Positions 9,724-19,809 of a stretch of 33,386 nucleotides of DNA are shown here, piece after piece. The position numbers and the translations under genes are program-made. This DNA is from Welwitschia mirabilis. Taxonomy: Eukaryota > Gnetophyta > Gnetopsida > Welwitschiales. Location: contig JBOZIK010000001.1 of NCBI GenBank assembly GCA_051453625.1, positions 226,767,452 to 226,800,837 on the forward strand. Reading direction: 5' to 3'. Numbering within the stretch: the first letter of the stretch is position 1; each line of letters opens with the position of its first letter. A model generated the notes under the pieces. The model worked only from the letters and a program-made list of their open reading frames with translations, was not told where the DNA came from and made no database searches.

Positions 9724-9731
9724 TTTTTATA
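9724..9731 (-). promoter_or_regulatory. TATA box of LTR block L1
   Basis: TATAAAAA on the - strand, followed by GGCC as in the other two LTR blocks of the family (TATAAAAGGGCC in L2, TATAAAATGGCC in L3). Position and conservation support a decayed LTR promoter. Confidence 0.6.
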
Positions 9732-9804
9732 GGGAGATATAGAGGTGAGGAATGATTACAAGCTATTATCTTATAGAGTTATGTATAAGAGGAATGGTTA
9801 AAGC

Positions 9805-10000
9805 TCTTGGCTTATATCATTAGGTAGAATCTTTATCATTTAGCGTTATAGCATTTGATGAAGATTGTCTTATAGCATTAGGTAGATAATATCTAATCAT
9901 CTAGCATTAGGTAAAATCTCCATCATTTAACATTTGATAGAGGTTATCTTATAGCATTTGGTGAAGATAATCATGTAGCATTTAGTAGAATCTTTATGAT
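9805..10000 (-). repeat. Minisatellite upstream of the L1 TATA box
   Basis: About seven imperfect units of 24-32 bp on the + strand share the core TAGCATTWGGTAGAATCT or close variants, with AATCATC/ATCATTT between them. In the element's own orientation the core reads ACCTAATGCTATAAG and lies 70-270 bp upstream of the TATA box, inside U3. L2 and L3 keep only one or two such units. Confidence 0.65.
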
Positions 10001-10250
10001 GATGAGTTCAACATATGGCCTTTGGAGTCAAATTGCTTTACCAATTAATACTATTACCACCTGAATCTAGTGCCACCTCCACATACCTTTGCTACATGTC
10101 TTTTAATACTACTGTTACATGTCACCTCCTCATGTCTCCATTACCACCATTATTTTATGTTGAATTATGCTTATCTTATCATGTATTATAGAATGTAACT
10201 AAAGATCTACAATTATCATGAAGAAGAAACATAATATTAAATTTTATTTT

Positions 10251-11030
10251 AAAAATAGTAGAAGATACCATTTATGATAAATTAATAAATTAGGTATCTT
10301 TCCTTATTCTAAATTATAAATTATGCTTACTTAAAATGTCTATTTTGGCATTCAAACACACCCTGTAACTAGTCTTTTACTAAATTATTAGCAAAAAGGT
10401 GATAAAAAAATGGTGAGACATGGAAAGATTAACCAAGTAAAAATGGCAAGTAAGAAAATGATGTGACACTTTGTGAAAATTTTTAATTAATTTTTAATAG
10501 TTAAGGCCTCAAAATCTTAAAAAAAAATATCTATAAAAGCGGATGCCATACCCCCTAACCAAAATTAAATTTATCTTCAAAGTTACAAAGATGCAAAATT
10601 GATGTGAGGCTTTAAAGAACAAGTTAAGTAGGCTAGTTCTTAATGATGATGAATGTTTTTAGGGAAAATCACACATGCAAATCTTAAACTAGAATGCAAT
10701 TTTTTAAGAAACATAAAACATCCAATATAATAATAATTCCATTATCTATGAATTAAAAAGATGGATTATCTAAATTGATGGTTGCATTTATTAAAAATAT
10801 CATGTATTTTATTCTAAATTTAAAAGGATTACAATATTATATACACAAGATATCCTTTAAGTAAACCTGCAAGTAATTAAAAATTAGTTAAGGAAATTCT
10901 CAAGTATACAAATTAAAGAAAGTAATCACAAAAAGCATCTCCCAATTCCACCTTTTCATTCTGATTTTTCCATTGCTACAATCATGCTTTATTCTTATTT
11001 TAAGCATTTTTGATCTAATTGGGCATTTAG
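10251..11030. other. AT-rich unassigned DNA
   Basis: No coding signal. A short sequence at 10352-10368, ATTCAAACACACCCTG, looks like the end of a hAT-type transposon, but no matching opposite end was found. A purine-poor block CCATACCCCCTAACC lies near 10546-10560. Confidence 0.4.
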
Positions 11031-11210
11031 TGTTATGACATATCTTACCAATAAAGTTAAACATGTTGATTTATAAAGGAGCTAGTGCTACATTATAATG
11101 TTTATAGCCTTAATGCAGTTGAACATGTCATAAATAAATCATTGAAGTTGCATTGCTTGCGAGTGTCCATAGCCCTGATGCAGTTAAATAAATCCAATTC
11201 TAATTAATCA
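11031..11210 (+). repeat. Short 60-bp tandem duplication
   Basis: Two units of about 60 bp (11091-11150 and 11151-11210) share CATAGCCYTRATGCAGTT (TATAGCCTTAATGCAGTT in the first) followed by a TAAATAAATC segment. A weaker third unit at 11031-11090 shares AAGTTAAACATGTTGATTTA. Function unknown. Confidence 0.45.
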
Positions 11211-11754
11211 TAAAATAATTTGATTTTAGGAAAGGATATGCTTTTATTTTATTTTTCTAATCGTCTTTCTTATAGTTAATAACTTTTAATGCACATAAAG
11301 GGATCATTGGCTTATTATCCTAATTAAGAAAATACTTATCCCCATAAAAATACTTGTAAATAATTCACTTAATATAAAAGTAAATTCTACATTAATTCAA
11401 TTATATTTTTCCATTGGAAGACCTTTAAATGAAACTAAAACTTAATAAGTTAGCTCGAAAATAAGTAAAATGTCTTTTAAAAACTATAAGTAAACTTACA
11501 TTCTACCTAGTTTAAAATAATAATGTAATTACTTATTAATAGTTTATTCACTTATGATCATTAACCAAGATCATCTAATCTAATGAATTCATGGATAGAT
11601 GGAAGCGGAGGGTGGTTGATGGAGTTAAGGACATTGAGCAATGGAAATCGAAGGCATGATGATTTACTTAGTGGAGTGAGTAGTATTTAGGATTTCCTAC
11701 TTAAAAATGCTTAAGATAGTGATTGTATAGGTGGAAGTGCTTACAAGGTTTTAA
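11211..11754. other. AT-rich unassigned DNA
   Basis: No coding signal. A small purine-rich patch at 11590-11680 (GGAAGCGGAGGGTGGTTG and following) stands out by base composition but has no recognised partner. Confidence 0.4.
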
Positions 11755-11975
11755 TATAGTTATTTCTTTATAGAACATTAATTCCTTCTTAAAGTGTGAA
11801 GTATTACAATTAATCCAATATGCCTTTAAATATATTGGTATTTGCGCATTTCTGTGATTTTTACCTTGACTCTCAATAATCATTTTTTAATGCTTAAACC
11901 TATCTAAATGTCTTGTTAAGCTACTCAAAATACTTCATTAAAGACAGACAATTTGGCATCACAACATAGTCCCTT
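11755..11975 (+). repeat. Dispersed repeat R, copy 1
   Basis: This stretch aligns over about 215 bp with 19463-19672 in the same orientation. Near-identical blocks include TTTATAGAACATTAATTCCT, CTTGACTYTCAATAATCAT and ATGCTTAAACMTRTCTAAATGTC, and both end in an AATTTGGYAKCACAAC motif. The frame at 11883-11701 on the - strand (60 codons) lies inside it, but its codons are not conserved in copy 2, so I treat it as non-coding. Confidence 0.7.
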
Positions 11976-13814
11976 ACTTAGCCTTATTAGTCCTTGACAA
12001 AGTTGGTAAAGAACTATAATTATGAGCCAAATTGATTAAGATAAAACACTATCTAGGAATATGTAAATCAAGTTAATTAAATATCAGTAAGAAAAAGAAA
12101 ATTATAAAATTAAATACATTTAAATATTTTACCTTGATAAATTAAGTGATCGGGGTGTTATCTAGACCATCGCCTAAACGATTATGAGGATGATAAGCTT
12201 TTAAAAATCATTCTATAAAATTAATTTCCTACAATCATGATTATTAGAAAATAAGATCAAAATACTTACCAGTGCATGAGTACCCTCACTTAAAACATTT
12301 AGCACATCAAAAATATATTATTGTATGTCATAACAAAAACAACCATCATAAGATATGACCATAATAACTTGGCTAAATGATGTGCATGTATAATAAAAAA
12401 AAAATAATAACTCAAAATTGATATTCAACAAGCATTGAGTTTTTAAGAATAATTTAAAAAGGAAAACATATTTATTCCCTTCATTCATGGTCTCATGAAT
12501 TATTTATGTCATTCCTATAAGTAAAATAAACTACAAGTATTCTACTATTAAGTATATGATTTATTAAACAATATCCATTATATATATTACTCAAATAATA
12601 GGCATTTAGAATTAGATTAGTACACTATAGACATGTCTTATGAAAATGTAAAATTAAACCTCAAAAATTTAAAATTTTTCCCAAAATATCTCAAAACATA
12701 TGTTCTATCCTTCAGGTGAATAGATACATCCCTGTATTACATTAACATAAGAAGAAAAAGGATGAAAATGCAAGTTAAGTACAAGTAAGCAAAACAGGTG
12801 GGCCTAGAAGTAGTATTTTATGCATGGAACAAAGGTCAAAAAATAGTCTCAGAAAGATGAGACATAAAGAGTTAATGCTTAAAAAATATCTGTGTATCAT
12901 CCAACTAGTTATCTAGACAACATGAGGACAAAAATAGTTTTAAAAATATTAATAAAAATTAAAATGTTAGTAGAATAAGTTAAGTACAAATATTATCATG
13001 AAGGATTAAGAAAGGTATCAAAGAGTCTGAAAGATGAGAAATGGCTAAGAATAGTTATAAATTAAGGCATGAGAAAGGAGGTAAATGCACCAAGCTAAGA
13101 AAGATAAATGTATCATGAACTCATAATTATTGAAAAATAGGATGTGCTAAAACTCAAAAAGAAAATTAAAGACAACTAAACTCAAAAAAACACTAAAAGA
13201 ATAGATGGAAAAAATTAGCATTATAAACAAAGCAAATTTATTTTAAAAAAATTAACTTCTATAAAAATAAAAAAATTGCAAATGAAAATAAAATTCAATA
13301 AGAAAACTACTAAATGATTGAATCCTACATATTTGTGATGAAAAAGTATGGAAATGACCTTGAAATACCAAAGGAAATAACTAAGGAAAACAAAACAAAA
13401 ATGGACAACTTAGGACCATGAAGAAGATTGTGTACCTACCCTAAATTCGAATCTAGCAAAACCTAATTAAAAAAATCATAAAATCACTTTACTAAGGATT
13501 CACAAATAATGTAAAAAATCTATAAAGTACCACTAAAATAAGTAGTAATTATGACAATGCCAAGTAACTAATGTTTTTAAACAATGAATGATAAGATCAA
13601 AATCTACTAGAAATAAACTCTCCTATTAACATCCCAAAACACACTCAAATCCTCAAAAGTGAAATGACCATGTGGGAATACTATTAACATAATTATTCTA
13701 GGAAATAAGTAATGCCTTTGATGACACCAAGAATACCACTGATCTTGTAGCTTTAAAGTATTTTATTTTAATCCATGATGAGGGGAGTATAGCCATAGTT
13801 AAAGAAGTAGGGGC
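11976..13814. other. AT-rich unassigned DNA
   Basis: No open frame of 60 codons on either strand, no RNA gene and no element boundary recognised. At 12157-12200 it holds one member of a small dispersed motif (TTATCTAGACCATCG followed by ATGAGGATGATAAGCTTTT) that also occurs at 18.2 and 19.3-19.4 kb. Confidence 0.45.
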
Positions 13815-14355
13815 TTATAAAGCATAGCCAACTGATCCCTCATTGAAGTTTCCATAGCTACCAATACTATCAAAGGTCTCTTTCAGAAAAATTTACGGTG
13901 GCATGGTATGATGTCATGGTAATCATATAATTAGTATAAAAATAATAGATAATAGACATTATTATTTTCTTTTATTTTTTTCTGATACTTCTTCAAAACA
14001 AATCTTATGTGACCACACACTCACATAGGTGAAAGTGAAGAAATGAGATGAAAAACAAGGAAAGAATACCCCCAGATAATCAAAGACTCATACCATTAAG
14101 AGACAATACAACAAAGTAAAGAATATTCCTTTAGATAAAGTTCATAGATATTTTAATGTCTTAAGATTTGGGTGAATTTAGTCTTATCACTTTAATGACC
14201 AAGTAAAAATTACTAGTCATGGTAACTTTATAAAGTAAAACATAAGTTAAGTTAAAAGACGTTCAGGTGATAGCATGACATCCACCAAAAGAATAAGCTA
14301 AGAAAGAATTTAGATAATGGTAGGAGAAATTTCAAAATAATTATTTTTAACATGT
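13815..14355 (-). repeat. 3' tail of element B, shared with element A
   Basis: Counterpart of 5500-6075 with the same order of landmarks and the same position next to the integrase tail. Non-coding. The T-rich run at 13957-13981 is the likely polypurine tract on the element's own strand. Confidence 0.55.
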
Positions 14356-14369
14356 TCAAGATCTTTTAA

Positions 14370-14510
14370 TAATTCATAGATTTTTAACCTATGATCTTGA
14401 ATTCCCATAGTGTTCAAATCGGAAATCTCAACTTAGATACTAAAAATGTACTTTTTTTAAAGAATAAAGATCTAATCATCTAGAAATTAATTTATTAAAA
14501 ATAAAAAACA
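14370..14510 (-). pseudogene. Integrase C-terminal tail of element B
   Basis: On the - strand the frame reads NKLISR, a stop, LDLYSLKKVHF and a degraded continuation. It aligns with NKLISKWLGPYLVEKF of element A at 6220-6160. The GPY motif itself is lost (LDLY). Its position just inside the shared 3' tail supports the call. No integrase zinc finger or catalytic core is found to its right. Confidence 0.5.
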
Positions 14511-15388
14511 TAAATAAAAGCATAATAGTATAAAATCAAAATAGAATACAAAGAAATCTAAAAAATAAATTTTATTTAAATCCTAAATTCTATTCAATAC
14601 TTTATTTGCAAAAAGAAAAAAAGAAAAAGAAAGAAAAATTTATTCAAGTCATAGGCTAATGTGCTTTCTTGCAAAAATAAGAATCAAAACAAAAAGTGAC
14701 TAATTAATAAATAATGAAAGAAACATATGCATGATAAGGTATCATTTTGAGTTCACAAAATTTACTTGCAATATGACAAATAAAGAGTTTAGATAATTCA
14801 TGAAAGAATAATCTCTTATCAAACTTATAAGATAAATAATTAGAAATATATATTCCATTTAAAGATTAATATTGAGGATGAAAAATATTAATGGTTCCAT
14901 TAGAAATCAAATGTTTTAGAGAAAGATTCTGAGGATAAATGATTAAGATAGGTTTAATATACTTAAGAAGTTCCCTAAATTTCAACTTTGAAGTATGGAT
15001 TATTAAAAAGATAAAATTTTCTACAATTTTAAATTCAAATATTTTCCAAGTCATACTTTTGCAACAATTTATTATTAGAAGCTAAAGTGAACTTAGTAGA
15101 AAAGGAAAAGATGTTTCTTTGAATATTTTTAGAAAAATAGAATGAAGAAACATGGGAATATTTTTTGAAATTAGATTGCTATATTAGAAAGGATAGGTCT
15201 ATTTTTTATTAAGTTTGATTGATGTTTCATGTATTTTTAATTATTCCTCCTTTCTTCATTATTGTTTTTGACCTTACTGTGTTGAATATTTTTTATTATT
15301 TTCTAATTAAATAATTGTATCTTTCCTTTTTTTTATCATTATTATTTTTTTGTTATTATTTTTTTATTTTACTAACTATCATCTTGTA
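14511..15388 (-). other. Element B interior of unknown content
   Basis: Where RT, RNase H and integrase should lie I see none of their motifs. The - strand has one 62-codon frame at 15054-14866, basic and rich in Ile, Leu and Phe (KLKFRELLKYIKPILIIY), with no recognised family. The rest is A/T homopolymer-rich, notably an AAAGAAAA run near 14613-14638 and T runs at 15290-15366. Confidence 0.45.
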
Positions 15389-15634
15389 CTATTTCTTGGA
15401 TGACAATGGTGGACGATGAGACTTATAATAAAAATTTTTAACTAAATTTGCATGTCGAACTTTTTTCCTATTAATAGATTTCTTTCTTTCATCTTTGTTA
15501 TCAGAACTATTTATTTTTATTGGATTTCTATGCAAAGTTAAAACTTGTAGCATTCTTAATATCTCTCCAACTAGGTGATTTTGTATGAATAAAGTTGATT
15601 TAGCTCTTTTTTCTATGATTTCCTCATCATCCAT
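15389..15634 (-). pseudogene. Unassigned frame downstream of element B protease
   Basis: An 81-codon frame on the - strand begins MDDEEIIEKRAKSTLFIQ, continues through HLVGEILRMLQVLTL and a lysine/serine-rich middle, and ends near HRPPLSSKK. It starts just downstream of the protease but in a different register, so it was probably a continuation of pol between protease and RT and is cut off from it by a frameshift. The charged, soluble composition contrasts with the AT-driven, Phe/Ile/Leu-rich chance frames around it, which argues that it was once coding. I do not recognise a domain. It could be a lineage-specific linker or acquired sequence. Confidence 0.4.
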
Positions 15635-15639
15635 ATCTT

Positions 15640-16010
15640 TTTTTTCAACATCAAAAGTTATAATAGTTATCTTTTGTTATTAATGTGACATTCCATTAAT
15701 CCAATTCATGTATCTATGATGCAATGGATAATTACACAAAAGGCTCTTCCTAAAAGTAGTGGGTAACTTACATCATGTTGTACTTAAATTATAACCACAT
15801 CTATGGGGTATAAGAATTATTCTATTTGGGTGACTAAGTTTTTAATGATCCCTACAAGTTTCTTGGTTGATGTATCAGCTAATTATGAGGTGATTTGTAT
15901 AGGTTTAATTCTTTCTTCTAACCCAAGTCTTTTACAAATGTGAAGATTCATGATGTTGAAACTTGCTCTAATATCAATTAACGCTTTTTTGATTTTCTTA
16001 TTTCCTTCTA
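15640..16010 (-). pseudogene. Aspartic protease of element B, broken
   Basis: Retroelement protease cuts the Gag-Pol polyprotein. On the - strand the active-site region reads KKALIDIRASFNIMNLHICK, where the family has a D-L/S-G-A core; Gly is read as Arg. It continues RLGLEERIKPIQITS, a stop, LADTSTKKLVGIIKNL, FLYPIDVVII and PLLLGRAF, equivalent to the PxxLGRPF strand before the flap-side helix. Four stops lie in one continuous frame, consistent with decay by point mutation. It follows the gag tail directly, as in Athila/Tat elements where gag and pol form one frame. Confidence 0.75.
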
Positions 16011-17640
16011 AAGTAGTACTTATAGTAGCTATACTGGAGTCTTTAAATTTAGGTGATTTATTTATAACTAAGTTGGAAATGGATTGTGGAAGGAAAAATC
16101 TACTAGGGATAGTACATTTTCATTTTCTTCTGACTAGATCTTTTCACAACTTAGCATACTTAGGATTTTTTTGTAAGAGTTTCCAAAAGTTTTAGTTGAT
16201 ACTAACATAATGCATAAAAGATTTTAAGTATTCATCAAAAATAAGATTTATATTTAGTCTACCAAGCTAAGTGATAGCTTATCTTTTCCTTTTGTTTTTT
16301 TGTAAAGGATTATCTAAAGTTTAAGAAAAATTATATGTTTTTAATAATTCTATATCATCTTATTCCTCATCTTCCTCATTATTTTTAGAAGTTTAAGTGT
16401 CATGGATAGGTGGTGATGTATCGAATATTTTACAATCTCTTTTTACTTTATTTGGATTTGGAAAAGGTTGAGTTGTAAGAGATAATTATGGTCTTTGAAG
16501 GGCTAACATTGTTCGTTAAAATACATTAACTAAATTTTTAATGTTTTTACTTTAAATTTTAATAGTTGTGTTAGTTATTTTGGATTCTTTTATTAGATCA
16601 TCTTGATTTTGATTTTAAAAATTCTAAGAGATTGGCTAAAAGTTATTTGATAGGAAGTTTAAATTATTTAAGCCATTCTCAAAAGGTTTTCAATTATTTT
16701 ATCCACTTATTCCTTATTGATGTTGCATTTGATTTTGAAAATTTGAAGGCCTTTAGTTACATGCACATACTTCTTCAAGTATTTTCTTTTTACATGTTGG
16801 TAATAAGGGACATTCTTTTGTTACATGAGAGTTCTCTTCATATATATTACATGTTGATGTTACATTCTTTTCATTTTATACTTTCTAATCTATAATCATT
16901 TGAGTGTATTTCTTTAAAGAAGTAGTAAAAGTCTTAATTACATTTATTGAATCATTTTGAACTTCTTCCTTATCATGTTTTCCTTCTCTTAAGTCCTTTA
17001 TCATTTGATCTATAGTTTGATTTTCTTTAAAAGTTGGTTTAGGCCAAGTTTAACTTATTTTAAAAAGATTTTCCAACAATGTTCTTGCATTTTCTAAATC
17101 TAAATTCATCAGCTTACCACCTAATAAAAAATCTACAAGTTGTTTAGTTTCCCTAATTAATCCATTATAAAAATAATATATTAATTATTCTTTAAGGAAT
17201 TCATTAATAGGATTGAAATGAATTACTATAATGAATTATTAATATGTTGTAGCATAATCCTCTGTATGTCATTGTTGAAAACTTATGACTTATTTTTGCC
17301 TTTTTCTTATTGTGCTCTTACTTATGAATCATTTGATAAAAGCATCTTATACTTGACCCTAGGTTTTAAGACTTTTATGAGGTATAGTTTTAAGCCAAAG
17401 TTTTGGTCTATCTCTAAGTATAATAGGAAAGATAATCATGTATGTCCTATTAATAATTCACTTTTTCTATTTTCTAAGTAAGCACTAATTGTTCTATATC
17501 AAAAAGATGTTAAAAAGGATCTTCATTAGGTTCTTCTAAAAATGTTGAATAAAAATTTTGGTTTTTTAATTCTATATCATCATTAGGAGATAGGTCAAAA
17601 GGGTTTTAGATCTTACATTTTTTGTGGGCTATTAAATCTT
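16011..17640 (-). pseudogene. gag of element B, broken
   Basis: Capsid polyprotein remnant on the - strand. From right to left, near 17400-17250: RDRPKLWLKTIPHKSLKT, equivalent to the RAKxWLxSLxPxSI block, followed by a degraded FxxKFFPxxKT block. At about 17170-17040: YFYNGLIRETKQLVDFLLGG and LENARTLLENLF, the typical end of the Athila/Tat capsid region. Close to the protease, at 16150-16010: YAKL-KDLVRRK and SPKFKDSSIATISTTL, the pre-protease linker. Frames shift between blocks and stops are frequent. Several + strand frames here (15950, 16632, 17218) are shadows of this gene. Confidence 0.75.
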
Positions 17641-18410
17641 TAAAATTTTAATTAGATATATTTTCATTAGGAGTTATTCTCGTAATTGAAGTATTAGATG
17701 ATACTACTTGCTTTTGCTTTTGAGTTGTATTTAAAATAGATTAACAAAATGATACTTTTATACTATTACTTTAAAAAAACAAAAACAAATCAGATTTTGA
17801 AATAATAAAAGCTGAAAACTTTTTGTTCAATCCTTGAAATTCTTTTCTTACCTATGGTGTGTGTACCCAGGTTAAGTTTGATATTGACTAAATCTTCTCT
17901 AATTTTTTTCTCAATTAGGCTTTACTCCCTTAGATACTTCATCTTTGTACCTAACGGTGCTATGTTCCTACATACTCAATGATTTTTATGCAATGTCATC
18001 TATGTTATTATCTCGATGATTAACTCAATGACTACTACATAGAAAATAAAAAATAGAAAATCAAAAACATACCAAAATAGAAACAGAACCAAAATAAAAA
18101 CCTGAGAATTATCTACATGTGTTATCTCAATGACAGAGGAGACGAAATCAATTTATTCGATAACTAAAAACCAAAAATAAAAATTATAGAAAATTTGGTA
18201 AAAACTCTAGGCCATAATCTTTGTATCATTTGGATGATAGATAGGATGACAGGCTTAAAAGACATGGAACAAAAAAAAAAAAATGTAAGAAACATGGAAA
18301 TAGAAGCTATGGTATTATAGTAAAAATATAATGCTGCTACAAACAAATACCTAAATCAAAATATGAAGCATTTATCTGGATAATGATAATCCTCAAACTT
18401 TTTATAGCCT
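17641..18410 (-). other. Leader of element B
   Basis: Non-coding stretch between the primer site and the recognisable gag. It holds two TTATCTCRATGAY segments (18009-18023 and 18120-18134) and one TCATTTGGATGATAG segment (18226-18240), members of a small dispersed motif. The 13-A run at 18270-18282 gives a poly-Phe shadow frame on the other strand. Confidence 0.45.
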
Positions 18411-18428
18411 TCTCTAGTAATGGTGCCA
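18411..18428 (-). promoter_or_regulatory. Primer-binding site of element B, tRNA-Asp type, decayed
   Basis: The - strand reads TGGCACCATTACTAGAGA, compared with TGGCGCCGTTGCCGGGGA, the complement of plant tRNA-Asp. Twelve of 18 bases match and all six differences are transitions. An LTR end (...ACA, - strand) lies three bases upstream in the element's orientation, at 18432. Confidence 0.7.
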
Positions 18429-18431
18429 AGA

Positions 18432-19460
18432 TGTTGTAGTTGTATTTATGCAAACGTTATGTTCTTAGTCAAATTATATCAATCATAAATATATGTATAA
18501 ATACAACATACTAATATAGATAGGAGTGAACTCAAATGTTGTAATCCATTGGAGGCACTAGACAATAAGAAGAAGAATTTCTTTTTATGAGTAAATGTTC
18601 AAAATGAAAATCAATAATGTAAGAAAATAAACACATAATACAATAAAATGCAAACTAATCTAAATGTAAAATCTATTTGACTACCAAATCTCTATCACTG
18701 AGATTAGCCCTACATAACCTAGATCAATTAAGAAACTATTATTAACTAAAAACAACCTAGGTTTTCAAATGCATCAAATAGAATATGGAAACACATAATC
18801 ATTTAATTTATGAAATATAAAATGTAATGCAAGTATTAAACTAACATTTTTAACCTTAACAAAAATTTCCCTTGATGACCTATATCATAAATAAAGCTAT
18901 CATGGAGTCATTAGCAACATAAACCATAAGGGACATGCACATGATTATAAATAAAACTAAAAGAAGATTTTTATTAAAGTATAACCAACATCGTATTACA
19001 AAGCAGTAGACCTCAATTAAGGAGACACATCCTAACATCAAGGAGAATCCCTCTATGCAACTAACAGATAGACCTTTGTTCCTTCGATCTCTTGTCATGA
19101 GAATTTTTAGTACAATGAAAATTATTGAAGTTGAGTATAAAGATGGTATTTATTAATAACAACAGACTTAAAAGTAGACAATCCTAACAAACACATGAGA
19201 ATCCTAATGGCACATAGAAAGAACAAGACACATTGCATAAGTCAGATGAAGTTTAATACATTGACTAAAATTAGGTTGTCATCTTAGTGGTCATCCAGAT
19301 GATAATGGGGATGATTCCACATTAAGAGAGCTCTATATTTAGCCTTCATGTTGGTCTATTTAGCATCCTAGTTAGTATGTAACTAGTGTTATCTTAATTG
19401 TTGTCTAGATGATGGAGGGGATAATAGGCTTCCTAAAGTTATTTATCAAGTTAAATTTTA
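18432..19460 (-). repeat. Presumed 5' LTR of element B (outer end unknown)
   Basis: The LTR terminus CA (TG on the + strand at 18432-18433) sits directly next to the primer site, which fixes the inner end. Inside, on the - strand near 19000-18950, a TTTGTAATACGATGTTGG segment followed by AATAAAAATCTTC looks like an R/polyadenylation region. No coding signal. The other LTR of this element was not found, so the length is a guess. Confidence 0.45.
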
Positions 19461-19462
19461 CT

Positions 19463-19672
19463 TTATAGAACATTAATTCCTCCTCAAAATGTGAATTATT
19501 AGAATTAATCTAAAATACTGTCGAATGTATTAGTATTTTTGCATTCCCATGATTTTCTCCTTGACTTTCAATAATCATCATTTTATGCTTAAACATGTCT
19601 AAATGTCCTACAAAACTACTTAAAATACCCCATCAAAAACATATAATTTGGTAGCACAACAAGAAACTCCTT
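19463..19672 (+). repeat. Dispersed repeat R, copy 2
   Basis: Partner of 11755-11975, same orientation, 7.7 kb away. It contains TTTATAGAACATTAATTCCT, CTTGACTTTCAATAATCAT and AATTTGGTAGCACAAC. A TATA-like box follows at 19801, so this may be the U3 of an unrelated + strand LTR. Confidence 0.7.
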
Positions 19673-19800
19673 TAATTTCCTTAGAAGAAAGCATATCTTG
19701 ACATTGAAAGGAAGTTACTAATGCACTAATAAGATGCAATATGATATTATACTTAAGAAAAAAGAAAACCCTAATGAAAACCTAGTTAGATGTTCTTGCC

Positions 19801-19809
19801 TATAAAAGA
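19801..19809 (+). promoter_or_regulatory. TATA-like box downstream of repeat R
   Basis: TATAAAAGA in a moderately GC-rich setting (TGTTCTTGCC upstream), with T/C-rich DNA starting about 20 bp downstream, a pattern common in plant LTR promoters. No coding region follows, so it is at most a relic. Confidence 0.3.

Larger units (their letters stand above)
5500..10250 (-). mobile_element. Element A: Athila/Tat-like Ty3/gypsy remnant
   Basis: Read right to left: an LTR-like block (about 10250-9600), an unassigned stretch, a pol remnant with RT, connection, RNase H and integrase (8960-6080), and a 3' non-coding tail (6075-5500). No gag, protease or tRNA-Asp primer site is found, so the 5' internal part is missing or unrecognisable. 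Assigning the LTR to this pol rests on orientation and position only. Every domain carries stops and frameshifts. Confidence 0.6.
9601..10250 (-). repeat. LTR-like block L1, inverted relative to L2 and L3
   Basis: The reverse complement aligns with the blocks at 22.8-23.4 and 23.5-24.7 kb. The clearest match is around the TATA box: TTGTAATCATNCYTCACC upstream, TATAAAAAGGCC, then GGCCTTAAACCCTTTATT, which is identical to that in L3. Farther upstream, at 10050-10150, ACATGTGNNAGTA-like blocks correspond to the ACATGTGACAT blocks of L2 and L3. L1 differs by a tandem repeat between these two regions (9805-10000). The ends are not defined. Confidence 0.65.
13815..19460 (-). mobile_element. Element B: Athila/Tat-like Ty3/gypsy derivative lacking the RT-integrase core
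   Basis: Read right to left: presumed 5' LTR (ending at 18432), tRNA-Asp-type primer site (18428-18411), leader, gag (about 17640-16011), protease (16010-15640), an unassigned frame (15634-15389), about 0.9 kb without recognisable pol, the integrase tail (14510-14370) and the 3' tail shared with element A. The distance from protease to integrase tail is only about 1.1 kb where about 3 kb is usual. The outer limit of the 5' LTR is not established. Confidence 0.6.

Noticed and set aside
15950-17481. Three + strand open frames of 81-87 codons
   Set aside because: All overlie the - strand gag and protease of element B, which have recognisable family blocks.
18164-19098. Two - strand frames of 60 and 72 codons (18164-18346, 18880-19098)
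   Set aside because: The first includes a poly-Phe run from a 13-A tract in the leader; the second lies in the presumed LTR. Both have chance-like hydrophobic composition.
18432-19460. Inverted LTR of the same family as L2 and L3
   Set aside because: The inner end is next to a primer site, but I could not align its TATA or U3 region with L1-L3, so I left the family open.
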